A stretch of DNA of 64,000 nt from Brachycybe producta (GCA_036925085.1 JAUPFP010000006.1:4491131-4555130); one strand, 5' to 3'. Positions 11,847 through 24,106 are shown, counted from the first letter of the stretch. The notes: generated by a model not told the origin, from the letters alone. A program made the numbers and translations.

Positions 11847-14132
11847 TTAGGCTTCGCTCTCGGTGGCATTCGTATCGTCCTCCAAGATTGGAACGATCAA
11901 GTTATCTTTAGACATGAGGTTATATTTGGTTACGAAAACGGTGAAACGGCGACAAAGCGACGTCTCGTTCTAAACGAAACAAAAACAATTAAAAGTCTGC
12001 CAATCTTTCGGTCAAAGTTGTCACATCAATTATTACAACCTCGAATTCGTCAAACAACGTCCTGTGATGAAAATAAGCGTGAGAAAATATCCTGTAGACT
12101 CTTCGACAAACGGAACCTAATTTGGCAACGGAAGATTCCTTGATAGAAACCCTGAACAACAACACCACCACAGAACGACCATCAATTAAAACAAGTGAAC
12201 GGAAGTGTTTCAAGACAAACGCACTCTTCAAACCTGCTCGGAAAGTATTTGTTGCTGTTCAGAAGACAAGCGGCTCCATCCAGTGTGTGACGTGTATAAT
12301 CTATTGCGGGACATTCTTTAGGCGTCTTGTGAGCCGCACAAAGAAATATCCACTGTTCCGTTGCCGTCATCTGAGTGCAAGTCTCCGGCTGACATTCGTT
12401 CTTTGAAAATTAGTACACGAGAAAAAACAAACACTGAGTATATTAAGAGTCTTAATAGAGAAAAATTAAAAAAGTCAAAATGTTATAAAAAGTTCATTTC
12501 AAAAGATGTCTGACATGAAATTATCATTAAATGAATAAACTACCCTTCTAGTTTCTAAAACATTTCAAGGTTTCTCTTAGTTTTAATGCCGAAAGACACA
12601 AAAAACAAGAGTCTGAGAGGCGTTAAGCCTCATTTTCACAATGATAGTTGTCACGATAGTTGCTGTCATGATAGCAACTATCGCGAGAACTATCATCGTG
12701 AAGACCACATGATAGTCACTATCACACTGTTGCGATAGCACTATCTCGTTTGACTAGATAGTTGAATAGTACTATTGCGACAGTGAAAGTAACTATAATA
12801 GAGAAAAAATTCACTTTGTAGGGAAATTTGACTTCTGTAGGGAGAGGCAACACTGTTGTTGACTCAATGATATAATGTGAAGTAGACGTCACACTGTCAT
12901 GTGACAGACAACTATCACGTTACTTCAACACGTGTAGACAGTTGCTATCGTGAGAGTGAACTATCGCAACTTTCACGACAGCTACTCTCACGAAAGAACT
13001 ATCGTCACCGTGAAAACGAGTCTTTAAACTTTAAAACCATCTTAATGAAGAAAGTACAATTATCTAACCTGTAATTTGACAGCTAATCCATTTAGCTCCA
13101 TACAAAATTGTCTGAAAACAAAAACAAAATTTAACTACGTCACCCTCGTATCTGTTGTTTCGTTAAGTCTTAAAACGTTTCGATGTTACCTGAGATGTTC
13201 GTACTTCCAAACGCCTTCGTCTTGACCTTCTGGTGCGTTCAGAATCTCGTCCACGTTTGAAACGTCCTTTCGAATTGTCTGTTGAATATACTGAAACAAA
13301 AACCACAAGAATAAAATTCTCTTGATATACATGTATATCAAAAGAGATGAGGCATTTTTTATACAAGAAGCCGCTAGCTGGCGCCCAAAAATTGGAAGAA
13401 AAAAAAAAAAGAAAAATTCTTTCGATCAGAAGTTGTTTAGCTTAGAAGATTGCGCAGCCTTTTCATTTTATTTTACGCATTCGACACAAAGTATATAACA
13501 ACTCCGTATCCTTACTTTGAAGGTTAGCAGCTGCCAATTGAAAAAAAATACCCCCAGAAATTGTAACTTGTACAATCTTGTAGATAGAATAAAGAATTTT
13601 CGAGATCAGTGATTATAAATACAATCGATCAGAGTTGTTACCTGCTGAACTGCTAGCGTACTGTCCATTTCCTCAAGAGCTTCTTCCGGCCAACTGTAGA
13701 AATCCTATCGATAAAACAGTAAAATACGCAATCGTCAACTCATAATAAAAGTTAATAACTGTGATTTCTATGTGTAAAAACAAGTATTATAGAAAAAAAA
13801 TTCTATACAGGGTGATTAGAAAGCCTTAATCGAATAATTTATGTACAATTCAATAAATATCAAGCAAAAGACGCACTTAAATGATTGCATTGAACTGTAA
13901 TCCTGTCAAAGTACACAATAAACATTGTCAAAACACCATGAGAAGAACAAAATGCAAGAATGGTTTCAAGTAAGATAGCGACGGTAAAGAAACTTTAAGA
14001 ACACCCTGTATAAAAGGGTTAATACATCTGATTCTGTTTTATTTTCATCACTTCTACAGTCTCCTAACTTACAGAAATCTTGGTTCCAGGTCGATTACGC
14101 CTTAAAATAGGTACACCTTCAGCCATCTTCAT
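11847..14132 (-). CDS. MOB4: MOB4/phocein, STRIPAK subunit
   Basis: MOB-family adaptor that binds striatin in the STRIPAK phosphatase-kinase complex and opposes Hippo kinase activation; cytoplasmic and Golgi-associated. Exons (minus): 14132-14073, 13704-13642, 13290-13190, 13111-13069, 12400-12234, 12151-12040, 11969-11847. They give 222 aa (human 225) with all phases consistent. The start MKMAEG is insect-like. Conserved blocks: [74 protein letters not shown] and [16 protein letters not shown]. The zinc site is intact: two Cys in ECQPETC and His in HAYFHH. The protein ends ESEA as in other MOB4. Introns carry two MITEs (13806-14010 and 12626-13023). Certain identification. Confidence 0.97.
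12500..12620. repeat. Copy of the TCTAGTTTCTAAAAC repeat
   Basis: CTTCTAGTTTCTAAAACATT followed by TTTCTCTTAGTTTT and GAAAGACA. It matches blocks at 19545-19760 and 39938-40115 in the same order. It is adjacent to, but not part of, the MITE beginning at 12626. Confidence 0.6.
12626..13023. mobile_element. PIF/Harbinger-like MITE rich in CTATCG/CGATAG
   Basis: 398 bp flanked by TTA on both sides (12623-12625, 13024-13026). Terminal repeats are AGCCTCATTTTCACAATGAT and the inverse of GTGAAAACGAGTCT. The interior holds many alternating ACTATC and GATAGT words in nested palindromes. The 3-bp TTA duplication is the PIF/Harbinger type. It lies in the MOB4 intron between coding exons 4 and 5. No ORF. 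Confidence 0.8.
13806..14010. mobile_element. TA-flanked MITE with TACAGGGTG ends
   Basis: 205 bp, left end TACAGGGTGATTAGAAAG, right end CTTTAAGAACACCCTGTA, TA on both outer sides. This layout fits a Tc1/mariner-type non-autonomous element. It lies in MOB4 intron 1. Similar ACAGGGTG termini occur at 14353 and 39758. Confidence 0.75.
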
Positions 14133-15122
14133 GATTATCAGTCGAAAATCAGTCTTAATAATGAAATTAAAACCAATTCTTCAATCACTTTCACTACCTA
14201 ATATAAGAAAAAAAATTTCAGATCGGTTACAAAATCTCACAATCATTTGTTGGACAGTTTTTTTTTTCTTGTAGGTTTCTTTTTTTTTTTTTTCAACGCA
14301 AAATGAGCGCTCCGCTTCTTTCTTGTCCTCTCCCGGCATTTGAAATGTATAATACAGGGTGACTACACAGTACACACTCTTACACTAAACGTTGATTGAC
14401 ATTTAAAAAAGTTATTAGATAACATTTGAAAAACTTCCTAAAATATATTTGGTGAAATTATGGGTGCTTAATAAAAAACTATTTAAATTTATGTCATAAA
14501 ACAATGTTTTTAAAACATTTAGTTCTACAATGAATTGAATGACGTTTTGTGATCGCCTTGTAGAATTAATTTTGGTGATCTCCCCGGTTTTATAATACAT
14601 TAATTTTTATCTTACTGTCAATTATATACAAAAAACAAAAATACATAAAAAAAGAAATTTACATAACATGTGTAGTTTGTGCAAGTAGTTTGTGTAATGT
14701 GTACACTCTGTATAAGCTACGTATTCGCTCAATTACAATTAAAATAATTCACTGTGAAAATAAATTTCAATACGGACAGGTAGCGCCATCTTTCAGTTCT
14801 ATTTGGAACTTAATTGGTATTTAATCGTGTATTTGCTATTTTTGAGAGGTAATTTCGTGTTTTTATAGTAATAATTAAGTAGTTTTAACGACGATTTTGA
14901 ATTTATGAATTACTTTTAATCATCTGTGATTAACTGTATTTAACTGACAAAACGCATAAAACAAGAAGAATCATAAGAAGTTAACTGATAAGCCGTAGTT
15001 TTCTTTTGATCTCAGTTCAAGGGTTTGTGTTGTTTTCGTTCATTTCTATACCTTTAGGTGTAATTTTACATAATGTCAATGTTTTAGATTAGGATAACAG
15101 ACGAAGGATTGATGCTGCGACA
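14133..15122. promoter_or_regulatory. Divergent MOB4/CAPN7 upstream region
   Basis: About 1 kb separates the two start codons, which point outward. It includes an inverted-repeat element (14353-14711), and GCGCCATCTTT at 14783-14793, whose reverse complement matches the YY1 core AAGATGGCG, common in promoters of broadly expressed genes. Shared or back-to-back promoters are likely by position, but transcription start sites are not visible. Confidence 0.5.
14353..14711. repeat. Inverted-repeat element upstream of MOB4
   Basis: Left TACAGGGTGACTACACAGTA and right GTGTACACTCTGTA are imperfect inverses, sharing the TACAGGGTG terminus with the 13806 element. It lies about 220 bp upstream of the MOB4 ATG and may supply 5' UTR or promoter sequence. 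Confidence 0.6.
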
Positions 15123-18100
15123 ATGAGCAGATCTGTAGAAGATGCCGAACAGGATGGAATCGAGTTTGCAAGTCGAGCGGTTCATTTTGATCGAGACGGA
15201 AAACTAGAAGTTGCTATTTACTATTACTTGGTATCACTTGATCGTCTATTTTAAACCAATAAATGTCGTTATTAATGTGGTACCGGTATTTTGTTTGAAC
15301 AGGAGGCAGCTAAAGCACTCGAGTTTGCGCTTTCCGAACGATCGACGTTTCCAAACGGTCAACAGAAGATCAAAGACTATCGTTCTCGTGCGGAGGAACT
15401 GATGCGTACAAGTAATATATTATCTTGAGAGTTAACTTATATTTTAACGAACTGACTTTATTGGGAACGTGTTTCTGTTTTTAAAATAGAGAACTCCATC
15501 ATGGTTCAAGATTCGGGAAAAAGTAAACAGCAACAGGACATGGAACGAGCTCAGTTTCTCTTGTATCAAGCTTTCGACGAGGACGAAGCGGGAAACGTCG
15601 ATGAAGCCGTACAGTTGTACAGTCAAGCAGTCGAATTGTGCCTCGAAGCGGTCGGTTTTTACGAGCGAATTGAGTCCAGAATCGATCGATTTATTGTGTC
15701 GTTTTGTTTTTAAAACAGAGAAAGGGAGATAAGGAATCGGAACTGTATTCCAAGTTGGGTAAACTTGCATCTCAAGCACTTGAAAGGTTGGTAAACGTTT
15801 GACGATACCTATAGCTTCTTTTCGTATGGCTAAGTTTTTTTTTTCCTAATGTGGCAAAGGGCGGAGAGTCTCAAAGGTCTAAAAAAAGAAGACGACACGA
15901 AGAAAACGTCATTGGTTATACCTAGTGTGACGAGCCCATCTCAGATTCCAACTATACCTCCATTGGGAATAGGACGATTTCTAGCAAAAGCTGAACCAAC
16001 TGTTATCTCAGGTTTTGTTTTTGATCGAAATGAATCTCAATGTCTCAAGTACGGATGCTCAAAAGTTATTGATAAGTCGATTCTTTTATGAATAGAATCG
16101 GATGATTTGATTCCGATTAAAAAATCAGTAATTTTACCCTATTCAATGCAACTTTTTTAATTATTAAATTACTATTTTCTTCTATTTTGTGTTGATTACT
16201 AGTTAAATAAATGTATAAAATTAATAGGAAGTCATAAAGCACATTCAGTTTCTGTAACATTTCTAAATTGCTCGTGTTTTGTATGAAGAGCGTGCTGTCT
16301 TGGATGCTTAGCAGAACATGCCAAGTCATTTTGACATTTGGGGCTCGATTTGTAAGAAATTGTGATGGAATGGCCGAGAATATATTTTTCACATGTGTAA
16401 CTCGCTGTCGACGGTAAAATTTAGCGAAAAGATATGCTTTTGGGGGGAAGAATCGTGTGAGGTTTAAATCGTTCCATTTGATTTCTACGATGGCTCGAAT
16501 AGATTCCGTTTATACGATTAATTGGAAACAAAAAAATCAATTCTACGATTAATCGAGACGAAATTGAGCAACTGTTACTTCAAAAAGTAATTGTCGCGTT
16601 TTCTATATTGAATTAGGTACTTCTGTTCACTGCAGCGATGTTGAAACAAAACAAACATTGCAAGTCAGTGGCAGTGATTCATATTCCAAAGAAGAAATTG
16701 ACGTTTTAAGGTCTTTGATGTTTTTTAAAATTAAATTTCGGAAGTAAAATTTAAGATCGGATTTCAACTCGCAATAGGTTGACGTCACTCATAAACGGTC
16801 GAGAGTATGTTCCCTTCATGGCTGTCGATCTAAAGGAGCGTTTCGCATATCCTATTCCGTTTTCCGACAAAGACGGAAAGTTAGCTTTGGCTCCGAAACA
16901 GAAATCTCTGTTTGCCAATTGGGTTAGACCCGAAGAGATCTGCCCGAGTCCGAAGATGATCGAACTCATCGATAGTTTCAGCATCAAACAAGTTTGTTTG
17001 TTTATTTGTTCTCTGGGTTTCTTTGTTTCCATTTGTTGTGTCAGAGTGATTTTTGTGTTTTTTTTTAGACAGTCGTGTCCGATTGCTCCTTCGTAGCTTC
17101 ATTAGCTATTAGCGCTCTTTACGAAAAGAAATTCAAGAAGAGATTAATTACAAGGTTTCCGTTTTTTTGATTTTAGACGTTTTTGTAAAATTTGGACGCA
17201 AAAAACGTCAAGTGAACTTTTTTTTATAAACAACATTACGGAAAAATTAAAATTGTTTTCAAACCTAGAATGGTAACAGATAATATTAAAAGTATTTTTG
17301 TGGCAATATTTTAACAAACATTTCGTAGCAGTTTGAAAATGAGCCGTTTTTTGGGTTTTTTTTTCATTAACATTTCAGTTTTATTCTTGTATTATTTTCA
17401 GCATAATCTATCCTCAGAATCGAAAAGGTGAACCTGTTTATAATCCGTGTGGTAAATACATGGTTAAGCTGAACATTAACGGTGTTCCACGCAAAGTGAG
17501 AAACAATTTGACTTAACTCACTATTTTTGTGCACAGAGAGCGACATCTTATATCTGTATGTATTAGGTTATCATCGACGACTTTTTGCCACTCGGAAACA
17601 GTAAAGAACTTTTATGTTCGTATTCGACGAGTCGAGACGAACTCTGGATCTCGTTGCTCGAAAAGGCTTACATGAAAGTCATGGGAGGCTATGATTTTCC
17701 TGGTTCAAATTCAGTAAAGAAGTCGATTAACTTTTGAAAAAAATATTTTTTAAATAAAAATTTATCACCTTCTATCCCGTTATTGTTTTTTTTTAGAATA
17801 TTGATCTACACGCATTGACTAGTTGGATTCCTGAACGTGTCGCTATTCGGCTGGACGACAAAGAATTCAACAAGGAAGCTCTTTTTAAGAAGATTCTCGA
17901 TCGATTCCACAAAGGAGATGTTCTTGCGACGATAGCAACGGGAGAACTGAGCGAATCGGAGGCAGACAGAGCGGGACTCGTGCCAACGCACGCTTATGCC
18001 ATGCTAGATGTCAGAGAAGTTAACGTAAGACGTGATAAGATTTATATTATAGATTTACAAAGTTCGTATGAAATGTTACCATTAACTTATCAAGTATAGC

Positions 18101-21100
18101 ACTTAAGAAAAGTAAAGTTAAAGCACGTTTAAGAAAAGTTGCTTCTGAAAGGAAAGAATCATCAAGAGTTCGAAAATCAGCTGTTCATAACACATCTTAA
18201 AGGCGCGGATAAACCAGAATTAGATGTTCGCGAACTGTTCGTGAGCTGCTTGCAAGCATAGCGTCTGCACTATAAAACTAGCCTGTTCGCATTCGCATGG
18301 CAAACAGCTCTCGAGTTTGTTTGTTAGTTCGTCGAGAGTTCGCATAGGGTTCACGTTTTATTAAAGATGTCATGATACGATGAAACTGCAATAATTGTAA
18401 TAATTATCAACTGGCGAGACGAGCTCACTCATGTCTAGTCCGGGTTCTCTTTTCGGCAGATGTTCGAGAACGCACCCTTTGATATTCCACCTCGAGAGCA
18501 AACTTCGTACCGGTTCGCGATCAGCTGTAGAACTGTTCGTGAGTTCCCGTCGGAACCGGGTTCTGTTTCTGTTTGCAAACTGTTCTAGAACGGTTTGCGA
18601 ACTTGGTTTATCCGCGCCTTAACTGCAACAGTAGATTTTACTTGTAAACCACCTTCTGTTGTCTACATTTTGCATTTAGGATAAACGACTGTTTCTCTTG
18701 AAAAATCCTTGGAGTCATCTCCGTTGGAAGGGGAACTATTCCGAACGTGACAAAGTCCACTGGACTCCTGAAATGAAGAAGCTTTTAGATTTTGATCCAG
18801 CCAGCGCAAAGATGTTCGACAACGGTCGGGTTTCTCGACACTCGTAACATCTTTGTATAACTCGAATTCCATTTTATTTATTGTACTTTTAGGCGTGTTC
18901 TGGATCGATTACGATTCCATTTGCCGTTATTTCGACGTCGTTTACATGAACTGGAATCCGTCCCTCTTCAAATACACTTATTGCCTTCACCAGTTGAGTG
19001 CATTTGGGGGTCGAAAGATCATCAAGAGTCCTTGAAAAAACGATATACGGCTAATGAAACCTTTCAATTTATTTCACTTAGAACGTGGAAAGCCGGACTC
19101 GGACCAGTTAAAGACGTTTATAACATAGGAGATAATCCGCAGTTTAGCTTGGAAGTTCGTTCCCCAGGAACATCTGCAGTTTGGATCCTCCTTACGAGGC
19201 ACATCACAGACAGAGTGCGTTTTCTGAATACCATCTTTACATACAGAGAATAACGTCTGTTTCATTGAAATTTTAAACATTTTTAGGAAGACTTTGCGCA
19301 AAACAGAGAGTACATTACAGTTCTCGTTTATAAGAACGAGGGAAAGAAAGTTTACTACCCTTGTGAGTGTGATGTTTTACGAACAGCTGTTTTTCGAAGT
19401 GATCATTCTGTATTTCAGAAGCAAAATTAAGCAAAACTTAACATTTTTTTAGGAACTAGAAGGATAACTCAATCACTTATGGATGTTTTCATTGTTTGAC
19501 ATCTTTCAAAATCTTTTGTAGACAAACATTAAAAAAAAAATACCTATTTAACGTTGAGTCATTTTCAAACTTGATATAAAAAGCTTATTTTAAAATATAT
19601 CAACATCAAGATACACTTATGTGATTGAGCTACCCTTCTAGTTTCTAAAACATTTTCCAGTTTCTCTTAATTTTGCTTCCGAAAGATGGAATAACCAGAG
19701 TTTGAGCGGAGTTTACATTTTAAAACCACGTCAAGTGCAAGGATTGAAGTAACTTTGATCCTCTTTAAGATGATCCGCCACCGTACGTCGATGGCACTCG
19801 GATAAACAGCCCCCACTACCTTTGTAAACTGATGGTTCAGACGACCGGGACAACACGTTACACTTTGGTCGTGTCACAGTACGAGAAAATGCACACGATA
19901 CACTACACTTTACGAGTGTATGCAACGTGTCCGTTCAACGTGGCTAAGATTGCAAATCCTTACAAATATAAACAAGAGGCTAGTATAAAGTTTCTTTTCT
20001 TAACGGGCAAAAGTTTCGAGTAGCGAGCTCGAGCTTTAATTAGAAGCATTTCGGTTTTGTGAACCAAATGTCAAGTTCGGTTACATATTTGTCTAACGCA
20101 CAAGCTTATGCTTTACATTGGCTCATTTTTAAAATTTCTCTAGATATGATTTACGAAATGGACATTTTAGAACATTAATTTTTAGAAGCTAAAACATTAA
20201 AAGATTCTCCTAAAAGTACTATAGTTTTGTGATATATCTTTTAAAAGAAACTTTTCATGATAAATTTAATCTAATCATTTTCATTTTTCACTGCAAAAAT
20301 ATGAAATTTCATCCTTTCAAAACTGTAATAATCAAAAAAAGTTTGCTTTTAAAGATATGAACAGAAAAATACCCATAGCCTGGGTCCTTTACCCTTTACT
20401 TTCTATAAGTAAAATTTACTGTACCTCTTAAGGTGAAGTCCCCTACGAGAGACCGTCAATGACGACTGCGAACTGGCGCCTCAGCGACCGGACTTGATTC
20501 AATAGGTCTATACCTGAGCAGTTCCTTTGGTGTGAACGCGACCGGGAAACACAAGAGTGTGCAACCGGCGTCTCTGTTGTGCGACTGCATCTATAACTGC
20601 TCAGAGAGCAGGATGGTCACGGTCGTGGTGGTAGAAGTTTCTTTGTGCCGAGTTTATTTTTGATTATTATTGTTGTTTTGTTTGTGTGTATATGTGTCCG
20701 AGAATAAAAAAAAACTCACGACTGACAATCGCGAGTCGCACAACAACCACCTGCCAGAAATCATGGTGGGCCGTGAACGCGACTATGGTCATGAAAGACT
20801 GCAGTCGCGGTCGCAAATCACGGTCACTCCTAGGGAATTCCACCTTAAATGTTCCACTTATAAAAAAACGTTGGGTAAAGAAAATCCCAGAAAATAAAAT
20901 AGAGTAAAAATTTCAACCGTAACGTTGCTAAATCGTAAAAAAAAAACGTTTCCTCTCATATCCTAAAAATGTCAGTTATGACCAAACGGTATTAAGTTTG
21001 AGAACACCAAGAAATCGAAGCTCGAGTCTCGCTCGAGCAAATCCTACGAATAGAATTATATATTTCGAAATTATATATTCAAAGCCGTATTCTTATCTTA

Positions 21101-22779
21101 ATACAGGTTACAAATGGAATGTGGAAAGACTCAACAGCAGGCGGATGTGCAAACCACGTAACTACTTACAGAAACAATCCCATCTATCAGATCCAGCTAA
21201 ACAGTTCCACAGACGACAACCACTTACTTATCGATCTAAAAGGCCCCAAGTGAATCCTCAGTCGAATTGAGTCCCAAATTTCAAGAAGAAAACTCAACAC
21301 ACTTAAACACCTTTTAATCTTTTAAGCAAGGGTTATCACAGAGAAAAAAAAACTTGGTTCAGACGTAACTAGATATGAACAAGATACTCGTATAAACGCC
21401 ATCATTTCAGAAAATCCTGTTGAGCTAGATCTAGTTAGGCCTTTCAAACATATCAAATAAAACGGAACTTTCTATGTTGGAACCCTGCTAAGAGAGTAAG
21501 AAGGTTCAAGGTGAAGTTTTAAGGGTTGTATTCTGAGTGATTGCAAAGTCAAAGCTAGCTTCAAATATATCAACTTTTACATGAAATTTGTTAACAAAAT
21601 TTCATGAGGTTAACACTACCTTTGACTTACCAATCATTAAAAATACGTCCCCCTAACTCCAATATTCAAAAACGTTGCCCACCGTAATGCAAGACAAAAC
21701 TCTAGTAAATCTATGGAGAGATTTTAAGTTTAGCTTTGTTTAAGTGTCACTTTGGCTTTTTAGAATACAGCTGTTAGTTTCCTTCTTGAATTTTGGATTA
21801 AGGTGGCTTTATATATATATATATATATATATATTTTTTGCTGTTGTCCCCCGCCCCCCTCCCCGCCACCCACCCGGACGGCACCACTGCAGCGGCTAAT
21901 GATGTACTCCATATACGTTTTTTTCTTCGTAAAATGTGGACGCAAAAACGTCAAGCGAACGGTTTTTTTTTTTTTGAAACAACATTATGAAAAAATTCAA
22001 ATTATTTTCAAAACTAGAATGGTAGAAGATTATGCTAAAAGTGTTTTCATGGAAATATCTTAAAAAATAAACATTTTGTAGCAGTTTGAAAATGACCCGT
22101 TTTTTCGGTTTTCCATTGATAATTTGATAAAAGAAAACTATGTTCGCCTTTTTCAAAATGTCACAACACGTTTATTTTGAAAGATATCGCCATGAAAAAA
22201 CTTAATATTATCACCAACTATTCTAGTTTCTAAAACACTTTGAATTTTTTCGTAATGTTTCTCCTGTAAAATGTTTGCTTGAAAAATATAAATATTCTCA
22301 AAACCGCGGTTGTGGGGGAAGAGACCTCTCCTAATAGCCACTGCAGTGGTGCCATCCAGGGAGACAAAAGTAAAATAAATATCTGTAGAGCCACCCAACA
22401 AAGAAAAAGAAACACAACTAACTATTGGTCATTCTTTCTTTTCTGTCAATACACAGACAATATCAGGTTGGATTTGATATTGTTGCAGTCACTGTTAATA
22501 ATGCGAATGCCACGGGATACTTTCCACGTAAAAGTTCTGGACCATTCCGGTTAAGTATTGATAATTATCGTCATATAATTAATCTGAAAAGAAAAATTTA
22601 AATTGATTTGTTTATTCGTAAATATTAAATTAAGATCTGGGTTTGTTATTTTGGATATGGATTGCGTTCCAAGTGGAATCTATAACATCATTCCCAGTAC
22701 GTTCTTGCCAGGACAAGAGGGTCCGTTCTTTCTTACGATTCAATCTTCTTGTCAGTTCAAACTTTCAAGGCTCCAGTGA
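15123..22779 (+). CDS. CAPN7: Calpain-7 (PalB homologue)
   Basis: Atypical calpain cysteine protease that binds ESCRT-III through MIT domains. 19 exons: 15123-15230, 15303-15411, 15490-15650, 15719-15786, 15860-16011, 16617-16710, 16778-16991, 17069-17154, 17402-17495, 17567-17713, 17797-18024, 18680-18824, 18893-18992, 19082-19214, 19287-19362, 19770-19978, 21107-21249, 22457-22549, 22635-22779. They total 834 aa (human 813). MIT1 is about residues 5-75 and MIT2 about 87-160. In the CysPc domain the triad is Cys308 ([11 protein letters not shown]), His476 ([13 protein letters not shown]) and Asn496 ([12 protein letters not shown]). Two C2-like/CBSW domains follow, including [33 protein letters not shown] and [15 protein letters not shown]. 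There is no EF-hand, as expected for this class. The intron after exon 16 needs a GC donor. Introns carry several MITEs. Certain identification. Confidence 0.96.
17172..17368. repeat. Partial piggyBac-like repeat in CAPN7 intron 8
   Basis: GTAAAATTTGGACGCAAAAA, then CGTCAAGTGAAC, ACAACATTA, CTAGAATGGTA, and GCAGTTTGAAAATGA. The same ordered blocks occur in the elements at 21802 and 60066. Only one arm is present and the TTAA-flanked ends are missing. Confidence 0.7.
18201..18618. mobile_element. TTAA-flanked element in CAPN7 intron 11
   Basis: TTAA at 18197-18200 and 18619-18622. Ends are AGGCGCGGATAAACC and GGTTTATCCGCGCC. The interior repeats GAACTGTTCGTGAG and TTCGCGAAC motifs. A 418-bp length, a TTAA duplication and no ORF fit a piggyBac-type MITE. 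Confidence 0.8.
19545..19760. repeat. TCTAGTTTCTAAAAC repeat in CAPN7 intron 15
   Basis: GTCATTTTCAAACT, then ATCAACAT, TGATTGAGCTACC, CTTCTAGTTTCTAAAACATT, TTTCTCTTAATTTTG and GAAAGA. The same order and spacing recur at 39938-40115. It ends close to the acceptor of exon 16 (19770). Confidence 0.7.
20432..20844. mobile_element. TTAA-flanked element in CAPN7 intron 16
   Basis: TTAA at 20428-20431 and 20845-20848. Ends are GGTGAAGTCCCCTACGAGAG and the inverse GGTGGAATTCCCTAGGAGTG. Internal GCGACCG and CGCGGTCGC motifs form further palindromes. A related fragment lies at 49118-49205. piggyBac-type MITE by its TTAA duplication. Confidence 0.8.
21802..22395. mobile_element. piggyBac-like foldback element, copy A
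   Basis: Left TTAA (21798-21801) then GGTGGCTTTATA; right end ATATCTGTAGAGCCACC. Internal arms are long inverted copies (GTTGTCCC-GGCACCACTGCAG against CTGCAGTGGTGCC). The right flank is CAAC instead of TTAA, so that duplication has decayed. An internal TA run (about 21811-21835) and two short ORFs are by-products. It sits in CAPN7 intron 17. Confidence 0.8.
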
Positions 22780-22935
22780 TATTCACATAGTACCGTTAGG
22801 CTCTAATCTTAACACATTTTCCTCTTAAGTTTTACTATTGTTTAGTTTCAAAAATCTGTTTCTATTAAATTGTATATATATTATATAAAAAATTGATAAA
22901 AAAAAACATAGGAATAAGGTTTTATCTGAATTACT

Positions 22936-22941
22936 AATAAA
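22936..22941 (+). terminator. Possible CAPN7 polyadenylation signal
   Basis: AATAAA 157 bases after the CAPN7 stop codon. The region is AT-rich, so chance occurrence cannot be excluded. Confidence 0.35.
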
Positions 22942-23324
22942 TATTTACAAAATTTTATGAAATTAAATTGATTCAATTGAAGATAGTTGAAATGTTCTTA
23001 ATATTTGTTACATATGTTTTTTCTTCTCTCGAACATTTAAATTTTAATATAAATTATTATGGCTATGTTAAGTTTTGTGTAGATTTTGACAAGAATTAAA
23101 ATACATTTTTTGTTAAAATTATTTCGTTGTTGTCTTCACTTGAAATTGGCTAAAAAAAACGTCGAAAAAAGCAACTTACGAGAGGAGTTACGATGCTTCT
23201 AGAATATCGCCACCGTGTGGTTGTCTCATCCACTCAATGGTCCTAGCGTGGTGCCATAGTTTTCGAGGTTCAAACTTCTCCTGTCCCGAACACAAACATC
23301 CTTTGATGCGACGGGCAAAAACCG

Positions 23325-23445
23325 ACAAATGGTGGTTAGGGACTGAACAGAACAACGAACAAAATTCGTTACAGAGAAATGTTCGGAATACAGTCCACGA
23401 ACAGTGTTCAGTTCGTTGTTCTGTTCTAAGTTCTGGACCCACCCT
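23325..23445. repeat. Short foldback with 16-bp perfect arms
   Basis: GAACAGAACAACGAAC at 23345-23360 is inverted perfectly at 23411-23426. Overlapping ORFs on both strands here are mirror images of the hairpin and not genes. Confidence 0.75.
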
Positions 23446-23869
23446 AATGTAGCACATTCATCCAACTGCATGTATGTAGTGCATTACCTAAAATGGCATT
23501 ACATTGCAGCTACAACACCTCTACAACAATAACGAGCTCAGAAATCTGAAACTTTATTTCTTTAATTTAACAGCATTTGCAGAAATACACACGATTCATG
23601 GTCTTATATAGTACCAATTACAATACCCAGTACTTACAAAAGTGAGCCATTGTTTTAAAAAATCTTTTTCTTTTTAAATAAAAATAAAATTATTTAAAAT
23701 AACTTTTGCAGTATCATTTGGGCTGGTTATATGGGACTACTTATTGAGGATGTATGTCACTCCTACCCAGGCTCCACACACCATGTTAAACGTATATATC
23801 AGAAACACGACCTTATTTATTAAATTTATAATACAACTAGTGGGGTAACCCGTCATAAATGACGGGAGC

Positions 23870-24025
23870 GAAATTCACAGGCAATTGTGCCCAGCATTAG
23901 AATTTCTTTTCCTCCGCCATTTTATGACGTCAGACCAAGTAACAAACCAATTAGAAATTGATGACGTTCATAAAAGGCCTGAGGAAAAGAAATTCTAATG
24001 CTGGGCACAGTTGCCCGTGATAAAT
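23870..24025. repeat. Foldback MITE, family 1 copy B
   Basis: 34-bp arms 23881-23914 and 23981-24014 with one mismatch, containing GTGCCCAGCATTAGAATTTC. The centre matches copy A at 348-498 (AAGTAACAAACCAATTAGAA). It is followed at once by the TA microsatellite. Confidence 0.85.
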
Positions 24026-24030
24026 TCTAG

Positions 24031-24033
<3 letters not shown>

Positions 24034-24106
<73 letters not shown>

